Source of the DNA: Opitutaceae bacterium
GTDB lineage: Bacteria; Verrucomicrobiota; Verrucomicrobiia; Opitutales; Opitutaceae
DNA length: 7,950 bases
Assembly: GCA_009919985.1 (NCBI GenBank)
Contig: RGAX01000124.1
Span: 1 to 7,950 of the forward strand
Direction: 5' to 3'
Within the stretch, counting starts at the first letter, position 1. The number at the start of each line of letters is the position of its first letter. A program made the position numbers and the translations under genes. Under the pieces are notes generated by a model that saw only the letters and a list, made by a program, of their open reading frames with translations, did not search any database and was not told the DNA's origin. Below, piece by piece: positions 1 through 5,444 of this stretch.

Positions 1-239
1 TCGGTTACGTCTACGCGGCGGCGGTGGATAGTTTTTATTCCAACTTCGCCGTGCGCTTGCTCGACGAGTTCATGCAAACCACGCAAAATCCCCACGATGC
101 CGGCTCGTTTCACTATGGGCCACCGTCCTCGCGTCATGGTTGGCAGCCGATGACCAACGTCGAATTACTCCGCGAAATCGACCGACACATCGCCGCGCGG
201 GCTCCATCCAGCTCCAATCGGGCGGCGTGGCATTATTGA
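1..239 (+). CDS. C-terminal part of an unrecognised protein (5' end outside window)
   Basis: The frame is open from base 3 to a TGA at 237-239 and reads GYVYAAAVDSFYSNF at the left edge. The GTG at 24 is unlikely to be the true start because the coding frame continues upstream of it to the window edge. About 78 residues are visible. They are soluble in character, with an aromatic helix-like stretch (DSFYSNFAVRLLDEF), a Gly/Pro/Ser/His-rich middle (FHYGPPSSRHGW) and a likely C-terminal helix (NVELLREIDRHIAAR). There is no membrane segment and no motif I can assign to a family. It lies about 50 nt before the tRNA promoter and on the same strand, with no clear terminator between. Function unknown; the call that it is coding rests on the long in-frame run and plausible composition. 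Confidence 0.55.
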   Translation, partial: GYVYAAAVDSFYSNFAVRLLDEFMQTTQNPHDAGSFHYGPPSSRHGWQPMTNVELLREIDRHIAARAPSSSNRAAWHY

Positions 240-288
240 GCACGCGGCAAACCCCATAGTTCTTTTTCGTTGGCCGAAAAACAGGCGC

Positions 289-316
289 TTGACTTGCCTA
301 AGTCGAATTCTACGTT
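289..316 (+). promoter_or_regulatory. Probable sigma70-type promoter of the tRNA-Asp gene
   Basis: TTGACT at 289-294 and TACGTT at 311-316 are separated by 16 bases. Transcription would start near 323-325 and give a leader of about 15 nt before the mature tRNA 5' end at 339. The -35 box is close to consensus; the -10 box is only moderate. The call rests on position as much as on sequence. Confidence 0.45.
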
Positions 317-338
317 TCGAACTCTTTCCCGTTTCCAC

Positions 339-415
339 GGGGTGGTAGCTCAGCTGGTTAGAGCGTCTGCCTGTCACGCAGAAGGTCGCGGGTTCGAGTC
401 CCGTCCATCCCGCCA
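339..415 (+). tRNA. tRNA-Asp (anticodon GTC)
   Basis: All arms can be drawn. The acceptor stem pairs 339-345 (GGGGTGG) with 405-411 (CCATCCC), including one G-T wobble. The D arm is 348-351 with 361-364. The anticodon stem is 366-370 (TCTGC) with 378-382 (GCAGA), and the loop CTGTCAC holds anticodon GTC at 373-375. The T arm is 388-392 with 400-404 around TTCGAGT. The discriminator is G412, and CCA is encoded at 413-415. The 3' part of this gene, from 392 on, is repeated at 2553-2581, which makes the gene the apparent integration site of a small element. It remains intact because the inserted copy restores the 3' end exactly. Confidence 0.97.
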
Positions 416-420
416 GTTTT
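392..420 (+). repeat. Left attachment-site repeat (attL-like), within the tRNA-Asp 3' end
   Basis: This 29-bp stretch covers the T loop, the 3' half of the T stem, the 3' acceptor strand, the discriminator and CCA, plus GTTTT after the tRNA. It is identical to 2553-2581. Identity stops at both sides: base 391 G versus 2552 C, and 421 A versus 2582 G. Confidence 0.9.
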
Positions 421-456
421 AAAACCCGTTAGCCTTAAGTGGTTAACGGGTTTTTT
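421..456 (+). terminator. Rho-independent terminator after tRNA-Asp
   Basis: A perfect 11-bp stem pairs 421-431 (AAAACCCGTTA) with 444-454 (TAACGGGTTTT). CC and GG at 433-434 and 441-442 can pair inside the loop, and a run of T to 456 follows. It lies just inside the left repeat of the putative element, so it appears to have been brought in by the element and now terminates the tRNA transcript. Confidence 0.85.
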
Positions 457-475
457 GTTGGTCCAAAAATACCCA

Positions 476-496
476 ACTGACAACGCCACTGACAAC
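476..496 (-). repeat. Tandem ACTGACAAC pair, candidate left arm-type recombinase sites
   Basis: ACTGACAAC occurs at 476-484 and again at 488-496, a 12-bp period. Read on the minus strand each is GTTGTCAGT, sharing GTTGYCA with the pair near the other end (2414-2433), which lies in the opposite orientation. Tyrosine recombinases commonly bind short direct repeats flanking the core site, so these are reasonable arm-site candidates. No protein is present in the window to support this directly. Confidence 0.45.
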
Positions 497-587
497 AGGT
501 GCGCCATTGTTGGGATTGTTCGGGACCGGTTTCTGCGGGCCGGGGTCGAGTACGCCGCAGTCAAACCTCAATTGCAGCCTCTCCGTT

Positions 588-627
588 GCCGGCAAGGACA
601 CTAAGCCTGCGGCGTTCCTCCTTGCCG
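588..627. repeat. Long inverted repeat upstream of the fic gene
   Basis: CCGGCAAGGA at 588-597 and TCCTTGCCGG at 618-627 form a perfect 10-bp stem around a 20-base loop. GCC (604-606) and GGC (610-612) in the loop can pair again. No T run follows on either strand, so it is not an ordinary intrinsic terminator. It lies in the roughly 160 bp between the left arm repeats and the operator-like repeats, a stretch with no convincing gene. Its role is unknown; a protein-binding palindrome, a leader structure or a scar of an earlier insertion are all possible. Confidence 0.5.
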
Positions 628-650
628 GTGCCTCCGATGCGAAGCAGCAG

Positions 651-708
651 AATACCAAAGTAAAAATGAGCGTAATACCAAAGTAGTTTTTGACATGATA
701 ACAAAGTA
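651..708 (+). promoter_or_regulatory. Three 12-bp direct repeats at 23-bp spacing; putative operator of the AbiEi-Fic gene
   Basis: AATACCAAAGTA occurs at 651-662 and 674-685, and GATAACAAAGTA (two changes) at 697-708. Starts are exactly 23 bp apart, close to two helical turns, so bound proteins would lie on nearly the same face. The first two copies contain TAC-CAAA-GTA with short symmetric arms. The array ends 15 bp before the ATG of a protein with an AbiEi-like winged helix, and AbiEi antitoxins are known to repress their own operons. A TTGACA at 690-695 sits between copies 2 and 3, but I see no well-placed -10 box. Autoregulation is an inference. Confidence 0.6.
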
Positions 709-723
709 TTTCACCTTGGAGTA

Positions 724-2283
724 ATGCCGACCAATCCCCAACGGGACCTCGCAGACGCCCTGCGCCGGGCGCAGGGCGCGGCGCCCGCCCATATCCTCCG
801 CACGGCGCAAATTGCCCGGCGGGAACGCACGCTTTTGCAGCAACGAGGGTTTCTCGTGGAGATCATCAAGGGTTGGTATGCTCTGACGACACCGCAGGCA
901 CGGCCGGGTGACAGCACGTTCTGGCATCTCCATTTCTGGGCCTTCGTCTCGGCCTATTTGCAGCAACGCTACGGTCAGGGCTACTGCCTTTCTCCGGAGC
1001 ATTCTCTCGACCTCTGGACGGCGAGCACGCAGATCCCGAAACAGTTGATTGTGCTGACGGCCCGCGGTGGTGTTTTTACCCTCAAGCTGCCCAACAACAG
1101 TTCCATTCTGCTTTATCCCAACCGCAAGAGTCTGCCCGTGACGACGGAGACCAAGCAAGGCGTGCAGGTCATGCCTCTGGCACTCGCGCTGATTCGCACG
1201 ACTCCGAGTTATTTTACCCTGTCCGCCACCAGTGCGGAACTCGCGCTACGCATGGTGCGGGTCGAGGAGCTTTCCCGGGCCTTGCTGGCCGTCGAGGTCA
1301 ATGTCTCTGCGGCCGGCCGCATGGTCGGTGGCTTGCGGCATCTCGGCTTGCCGGAATCGGCCACCCGCTTGGAAGCAGACCTACTCGCCGCTGGGATCGC
1401 GATTAAACCGCAGAACCCGTTTGCAGAACCGGCCCGCCTGCCGGTTGGGGCGGTCTTGCCGTCTCCCTATGCGGGACGGATCGGAGCGATGTGGTCGCGA
1501 ATGCGGTCTGACGTACTGGCGCATTTTCCCTCTCCGCCGCGCTCCATGCCGGATCAATTCCGCTATCTGCGACGCGTGAATGAAATCTACACGCATGACG
1601 CCTATCATTCGCTTTCCATCGAAGGCTATCAGGTCACACCGGAACTGATTCAGCGCATCGCCGACGGCGCGTGGAATCCGACCGAAAACCCGGAAGATCA
1701 AGGACAGATCAACGCGATGGCGGCGAAGGGATATCGGGCAGCGTTTAATCAGGTGCTCTCCAGTTTGGGTGATGTGCTGCGCGGCCGGTCGCCGGGCAAG
1801 GTCGTGGATCGTGACCTGCAGAGTTGGTATCGCGCGCTATTCAGCCCATCTGTGCAGGCCAACATCCTGCCCGCGTCCGCGCTCGCAGGCTACCGTGAGC
1901 GGCGGGTGTTTATTCGGGGTTCGGACCACGTCCCTCCTGCTGTTGAAGCCGTCCCGGCCTCAATGGAATCGCTCTTTGACGCCCTCGCCAAAGAGCCCTC
2001 CGCAGCGGTGCGCGCGGTGCTCGGTCACTTCGTCTTTGTGTTCATCCACCCCTATTCTGACGGCAACGGACGGATCGGCCGTTTCCTCATGAACCTCATG
2101 CTGGCATCCGGCGGTCATAGTTGGACTGTGATCCGGGTAGAGCGGCGAAGCGAATACATGGCGGCCCTGGAAAAAGCGTCGGTCCAAGGCGAGATTGCCG
2201 ACTTTACCAAATTCGTCGTGGGAGAGATGAAAGCCTCGGCCAAGCTCAAGCCTTTTCGTCGTCAAACCGGTTCGATCTCCTGA
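724..2283 (+). CDS. AbiEi-antitoxin-like / Fic domain fusion protein
   Basis: This 519-residue protein probably transfers AMP (or another nucleotide-derived group) to a target protein, the usual activity of Fic domains. The catalytic motif is complete at 442-453 (HPYSDGNGRIGR), including the His and the anion-binding Asn/Gly/Arg. An inhibitory motif of the S-x-x-x-E-G type, SLSIEG at 296-301, lies N-terminal to the Fic core, as in self-inhibited class II Fic proteins. Residues about 390-417 fit the substrate flap. Residues about 8-55 resemble the AbiEi winged helix (LLQQRGFLVEIIKGWYAL), and about 85-230 the rest of the AbiEi family (YCLSPEHSLDLW). GGAG at 718-721 supports the ATG at 724, with short spacing. 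It is the only gene of the tRNA-borne element and has no separate partner gene. A regulator and toxin or defence role in one chain is plausible; the target is unknown. The Fic call is firm, the AbiEi call good. Confidence 0.92.
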   Translation: MPTNPQRDLADALRRAQGAAPAHILRTAQIARRERTLLQQRGFLVEIIKGWYALTTPQARPGDSTFWHLHFWAFVSAYLQQRYGQGYCLSPEHSLDLWTASTQIPKQLIVLTARGGVFTLKLPNNSSILLYPNRKSLPVTTETKQGVQVMPLALALIRTTPSYFTLSATSAELALRMVRVEELSRALLAVEVNVSAAGRMVGGLRHLGLPESATRLEADLLAAGIAIKPQNPFAEPARLPVGAVLPSPYAGRIGAMWSRMRSDVLAHFPSPPRSMPDQFRYLRRVNEIYTHDAYHSLSIEGYQVTPELIQRIADGAWNPTENPEDQGQINAMAAKGYRAAFNQVLSSLGDVLRGRSPGKVVDRDLQSWYRALFSPSVQANILPASALAGYRERRVFIRGSDHVPPAVEAVPASMESLFDALAKEPSAAVRAVLGHFVFVFIHPYSDGNGRIGRFLMNLMLASGGHSWTVIRVERRSEYMAALEKASVQGEIADFTKFVVGEMKASAKLKPFRRQTGSIS

Positions 2284-2383
2284 TGCGACATAGGTGCGGC
2301 GAACGATTTCTTCGCGGTGAAACCCACTACAACGCTGCTGAGCTCACTCCGGCACGCCTGCGGAATTGGCACGTGCGAGGCAG

Positions 2384-2414
2384 AATCAGCCGCTTGATCG
2401 GATCGCTGATTTTA
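2384..2414 (+). terminator. Possible weak terminator after the AbiEi-Fic gene
   Basis: AATCAGC at 2384-2390 can pair with GCTGATT at 2405-2411 across a 14-base loop, and only TTTT follows (2410-2413, overlapping the stem). The stem is short, and the hairpin begins about 100 nt after the stop codon. It is the best intrinsic-terminator candidate between the fic stop and the right att repeat. Confidence 0.35.
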
Positions 2415-2433
2415 GGTTGCCACAAGGTTGCCA
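2414..2433 (+). repeat. Tandem AGGTTGCCA pair, candidate right arm-type recombinase sites
   Basis: AGGTTGCCA is found at 2414-2422 and 2425-2433, an 11-bp period, about 120 bp inside the right repeat. The core GTTGCCA matches the left pair's GTTGTCA except for one C/T change and has the opposite orientation. In an excised circle the two pairs would lie on either side of the joined core, as arm sites do in phage-type attP. Function is inferred. Confidence 0.45.
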
Positions 2434-2552
2434 GAAATGGTGTTTTTGACTTCACTTCTGAAAACGTAAGTGCGACTATTTGCCTGTTCTAAAACACTAA
2501 CAATCAACTAAGTCTGCGATAACGCGTGATTTAGCTTCGATGGGCGATTTCC

Positions 2553-2581
2553 GTTCGAGTCCCGTCCATCCCGCCAGTTTT
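2553..2581 (+). repeat. Right attachment-site repeat (attR-like), displaced tRNA-Asp 3' fragment
   Basis: This is a perfect copy of the tRNA-Asp 3' end (equivalent to tRNA positions 392-415) followed by GTTTT. It has no 5' tRNA half, anticodon arm or D arm upstream, so it is not a functional tRNA. It marks the right edge of the element and is probably the original chromosomal 3' end of the tRNA gene, pushed aside on integration. Confidence 0.9.
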
Positions 2582-2584
2582 GGT

Positions 2585-2620
2585 AGCCGCTAACTGAAAT
2601 ACAATTAGAGGCTTCTTATT
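2585..2620 (+). terminator. Imperfect hairpin, possibly the original tRNA-Asp terminator
   Basis: AGCC (2585-2588) and CTAA (2590-2593) pair with TTAG (2605-2608) and GGCT (2610-2613), with one G/A mismatch. TTCTTATTTT follows from 2614. It starts four bases after the displaced tRNA 3' fragment, where the tRNA terminator would have been before the element inserted. An alternative fold pairs CCGCT at 2587-2591 with AGCGG at 2625-2629 before TCTTTT. The convergent gudD transcript also ends near here, but I see no good minus-strand terminator. Confidence 0.4.
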
Positions 2621-2720
2621 TTCCAGCGGTCTTTTCCCGCAGCGAGGATAAAATTAAAGAGGCCGGTACTGCGGCGGAGTCCACTCTCGATCGAAGCCTA
2701 AAAACTGACTTACAAGCGTG

Positions 2721-4064
2721 TTACGGCACCAAGCACGGCCGCTTGGGTTCAAATTTCCAATCAGGGATCAAATACTGCATCGCCACGGTGTCGTCGCGCG
2801 CGCCGCCGCCGACGCGCCGGTAAAGTTCGTGCGCCTGGTCCAGTTGCACCGGATCGATCTCGATCCCGAGTCCCGGCCGCGCCGGCACGGTGAGTTTACC
2901 TTCCGTGATTACCAACGGCTCGCGCGTAAGGCGTTGGCCGTCTTGCCAGATCCAATGCGTATCGATCGCCGTCACGCGCCCCGGAGCCGCTGCCGCGACG
3001 TGCGTAAACATCGCGAGGGAAACATCGAAGTGATTATTCGAGTGCGAACCCCACATCAGCCCCCGTTCCTCGCACACCTGGGCGACACGCACCGAGCCTT
3101 GCATCGTCCAAAAATGCGGATCGGCCAGCGGAATATCAACCGCCTGCAACGCCAGCGCGTGGCCCAATTCACGCCAATCCGTGGCAACCATATTTGTAGC
3201 CGTGGGCAAACCCGTCGCGCGGCGAAACTCCGCCATGATCTCGCGGCCGGAAAATCCTTTCTCCGCGCCACATGGGTCTTCCGCGTAGGCCAGCACCTCG
3301 TTTTTGCTGCGACAGAGGCGCACCGCTTCGTCGAGCGACCAAGCCCCATTGGGATCGAGCGTGATGCGCGAATGCGGAAACCGCTGCGCGAGCGCCGTGA
3401 CCGCCTCGATTTCTTCTTCGCCCCGACAAACTCCGCCCTTAAGTTTGAAATCACTGAAACCGTAGCGCTCTTGCGCTGCCTCAGCCAGGCGCACGATCTC
3501 GGGCGTAGTCAAAGCGACATCGTGACGCAGCCTTAGCCAATCATCCCGCGCCTCGGGTTCGCTGCAGTAGGCTAGATCCGTTTTCGCCCGATCACCGACG
3601 TAGAAAAGATAACCGAGTACCTCGACCGACTTGCGCTGTTGGCCGACGCCGAGCAACGCCGCCACCGGCACGTTCAGGTGTTGCCCGTGTAAATCAAGCA
3701 TTGCGGCCTCGATGGCCGTCATCGCGTGGATCGTCGTACGGAGATCAAACGTTTGCTGCCCGCGCCCGCCCGCATCGCGGTCACCGAAACGCTCACGTAC
3801 AGTCTCAATAACCACCGCACTAGCCCCGATAGGCTGGCCGATGACGAGCTCGCGCGCGTCCTCTAGCGTTTGGCGGATCTTCTCGCCGCCCGGCACTTCA
3901 CCAACGCCCGTGCGGCCAGAATTATCCGTGAGCAAGACGATGTTGCGCGTGAAATATGGCCCGTGTGCACCACTAAGATTGAGCAACATGCCATCGTGGC
4001 CCGCGACGGGAACCACGCGCATCGTTACCACGCTGGGCAAATCTCGATCGAGCGGAGCATGCAT
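2721..4064 (-). CDS. gudD: D-glucarate dehydratase
   Basis: This enolase-superfamily enzyme removes water from D-glucarate (often also L-idarate) to give 5-dehydro-4-deoxy-D-glucarate, EC 4.2.1.40, in the cytoplasm with Mg2+. At 447 residues it matches the length of E. coli GudD (446). The active site is complete: the KxK pair K207/K209 in FKLKGG, metal ligands D237 (LDPNGAW), E262 (AYAEDP) and N291 (TNMVATDW), and the D315/H341 dyad (LADPHFW, GSHSNNHF). Most of these lie two residues after the E. coli positions as I recall them. The C-terminus KRPCLVP resembles the end of the E. coli protein. It is the last gene of the module, 36 nt after gudP. That gap is AT- and pyrimidine-rich without a Shine-Dalgarno sequence. 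The ATG at 4064 is in line with the family N-terminus. Confidence 0.96.
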   Translation of the reverse strand: MHAPLDRDLPSVVTMRVVPVAGHDGMLLNLSGAHGPYFTRNIVLLTDNSGRTGVGEVPGGEKIRQTLEDARELVIGQPIGASAVVIETVRERFGDRDAGGRGQQTFDLRTTIHAMTAIEAAMLDLHGQHLNVPVAALLGVGQQRKSVEVLGYLFYVGDRAKTDLAYCSEPEARDDWLRLRHDVALTTPEIVRLAEAAQERYGFSDFKLKGGVCRGEEEIEAVTALAQRFPHSRITLDPNGAWSLDEAVRLCRSKNEVLAYAEDPCGAEKGFSGREIMAEFRRATGLPTATNMVATDWRELGHALALQAVDIPLADPHFWTMQGSVRVAQVCEERGLMWGSHSNNHFDVSLAMFTHVAAAAPGRVTAIDTHWIWQDGQRLTREPLVITEGKLTVPARPGLGIEIDPVQLDQAHELYRRVGGGARDDTVAMQYLIPDWKFEPKRPCLVP

Positions 4065-4100
4065 AAAAAAGGGGAGGGTATAAATTTAATGTTATCGCGT

Positions 4101-5435
4101 TCAGCTCGCCTTGAGTTCCACACGCTTGATTTCGCCGACGATTAAAAGGTAGCTCGCGATGGCTAGCGCCGCGTGCGCACTCACATAAACGAGCGCCCAG
4201 TTAAACGAGCCTGTCGCCTTCAAGATGTAACCGATCGCGATCGGAGTAATGATGCCGGCAGTATTACCGAAGGTGTTGAACAATCCACCGCACAGGCCCG
4301 TGACTGATTTCGGCGATGTGTCAGAAATCACCGCCCAACCGAGCGCGCCCACGCCTTTGCCGAAAAACGCGAGGCTCATCAACGTAATCACCGCCCATTG
4401 CGCACTCACGTAGTTGCACGCCACCATGCTAACCGAGAGCAACATTCCTGCTACGATTGGCGTCTTGCGTGCAAAGGTCAGAGACTTTCCTCGACGCACC
4501 AACCAATCGGAAAACCAACCGCCCAAAATTCCACCGCCAAAGCCACACAGCGCCGGCAACGCCGCCACAAAACCCACCTGCAAGATCGACATTCCACGCT
4601 CCTTCACGAGGTAGATCGGAAACCATGTGAGAAAAAACCAAGTAAGCGTCGTGATGCAGTATTGCCCTAGATAAATGCCTACCAGCATCCGATTGCCGAG
4701 CAGCTCACCGATGACCGCCCAACGCACACCGCCCTTGGCCCCGGGCTTTCCGCTGGTTTCCAAGTCAATTAAGCCGCCGCCGCGCTCGATGTGCTCGAGC
4801 TCCGCCGCATTCGCCGCAGGATGCTCGCGCGGGTTGTAAATCAACTTTGGCCAAGCCACAGCGAATACGAGTCCGAGCGCGCCCATGAACCAGAAAACAT
4901 ATTCCCAACCCCAAGCGTGAGCGATCCAACCCATAATCGGCGCGAAGAGCACCGTGGCGAAATACTGCGCCGAGTTAAAAATCGCCGAAGCCTGTCCGCG
5001 CTCAGCCGTCGGAAACCAAGCCGCCACAATTCGTGCGTTGGCGGGAAAAGAAGGGGCCTCGGCTGCCCCAAGCAAAAACCGTAGTCCAAACAATACCATC
5101 ACCGCCACGCGACCATCGAAGCCACCCACGCAACCTTGCAAAAGCGTAAACAGCGACCAGAGCGCGATACTCCAGCCATAGATCCGTCGCGAACCCATCC
5201 GGTCGAGCAGCCAACCTCCAGGAATCTGAGCGAGCACATAAGCCCACGCAAAAGCCGAGAACAAATATCCCATCGTCACCGAGTCCAACTTCAGGTCCTT
5301 CGAAACCATCGTACCGACAATCGAGAGCGTCGCGCGATCCGCGTAGTTAAGCGATGTCAGCAGAAACAAAATAAACACGATCACGTACCGCACCCGCGTC
5401 CGTGGTGCTTGGGTCGATGTGGGGGCAGCGTTCAT
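4101..5435 (-). CDS. gudP: D-glucarate/galactarate MFS transporter (ACS family)
   Basis: This 444-residue inner-membrane carrier probably imports D-glucarate, and perhaps galactarate, with protons. It aligns by eye along nearly its full length with E. coli GudP (about 450 residues). Shared stretches include NYADRATLS (30-38), the MFS motif-A-like GGWLLDRMGSRR (73-84), AEAPSFPANARIVAAWFP (125-142), FNSAQYFATVLFAPIMGW (153-170) and FFGKGVGALGWAV (357-369). About twelve hydrophobic segments are visible with a hydrophilic central loop near 200-240, the usual 6+6 layout. The tail GEIKRVELKAS also resembles GudP. The ATG at 5435 is only 9 nt after the kdgD stop, so the two are surely co-transcribed; the 9 nt hold no ribosome-binding site, which suggests translational coupling. 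Exact aldarate range cannot be read from sequence. Confidence 0.94.
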   Translation of the reverse strand: MNAAPTSTQAPRTRVRYVIVFILFLLTSLNYADRATLSIVGTMVSKDLKLDSVTMGYLFSAFAWAYVLAQIPGGWLLDRMGSRRIYGWSIALWSLFTLLQGCVGGFDGRVAVMVLFGLRFLLGAAEAPSFPANARIVAAWFPTAERGQASAIFNSAQYFATVLFAPIMGWIAHAWGWEYVFWFMGALGLVFAVAWPKLIYNPREHPAANAAELEHIERGGGLIDLETSGKPGAKGGVRWAVIGELLGNRMLVGIYLGQYCITTLTWFFLTWFPIYLVKERGMSILQVGFVAALPALCGFGGGILGGWFSDWLVRRGKSLTFARKTPIVAGMLLSVSMVACNYVSAQWAVITLMSLAFFGKGVGALGWAVISDTSPKSVTGLCGGLFNTFGNTAGIITPIAIGYILKATGSFNWALVYVSAHAALAIASYLLIVGEIKRVELKAS

Positions 5436-5444
5436 GGCGCGCGA

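Larger units (their letters stand above)
2284..2552. other. Non-coding right flank of the element
   Basis: This roughly 270-bp stretch lies between the AbiEi-Fic stop codon and the right att repeat. It holds the weak hairpin at 2384-2414 and the AGGTTGCCA pair at 2414-2433; the last 120 bp are AT-richer and contain no gene. A plus-strand frame open from within fic to 2492 does not resemble any family I know. I looked for the C-terminal Arg-His-Arg-Tyr signature of a tyrosine integrase here and in 457-720 and did not see one on either strand. Confidence 0.5.
392..2581. mobile_element. Small integrative element in tRNA-Asp carrying only an AbiEi-Fic gene
   Basis: The segment is bounded by a perfect 29-bp direct repeat (392-420 and 2553-2581). 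The left copy is the 3' end of tRNA-Asp plus five bases. A tRNA 3' end duplicated at the far edge is the standard footprint of tyrosine-recombinase integration. The repeat-to-repeat distance is 2161 bp. Contents in order are the terminator, a pair of ACTGACAAC repeats, a long hairpin, three 23-bp-spaced operator-like repeats, the AbiEi-Fic gene, a weak terminator and a pair of AGGTTGCCA repeats. No integrase, excisionase or replication gene is present and I see no recognisable remnant of one. It could be a decayed island or a non-autonomous passenger mobilised by an integrase elsewhere. Excision or present mobility cannot be judged from the sequence. Confidence 0.82.

Noticed and set aside
358..564. 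Minus-strand frame across the tRNA reading GMDGTRTRDLLRDRQ
   Set aside because: It is the reverse complement of the tRNA-Asp gene. Such peptides appear in databases as artefacts of tRNA translation; the tRNA itself explains the sequence.
443..658. Minus-strand frame as a possible integrase remnant or small gene left of fic
   Set aside because: The translation (ending VSGVVSWVFLDQQKTR) runs through the terminator and the direct repeats, has no Arg-His-Arg-Tyr integrase signature, and resembles no family I know.
601..1158. 185-codon minus-strand frame overlapping the start of fic
   Set aside because: It is antisense to the well-supported AbiEi-Fic gene and covers its promoter region; composition is Arg-rich as expected from antisense of GC-rich coding DNA.
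2121..2492. Plus-strand frame overlapping the fic 3' end and running to 2492
   Set aside because: Most of it is a frame shadow of fic; the unique part (2284-2492) shows no family motif, and the hairpin and direct repeats lie inside it.
2718..3536. 272-codon plus-strand frame opposite gudD
   Set aside because: It is antisense to a complete glucarate dehydratase with all catalytic residues, is rich in Arg and His, and has no recognisable domain.
4071..4145. Purine-rich GGGGAGGG before an ATG at 4089 on the plus strand, like a gene start
   Set aside because: The frame is only 19 codons from that ATG and lies opposite the gudP end and the gudP-gudD gap. No product can be supported.
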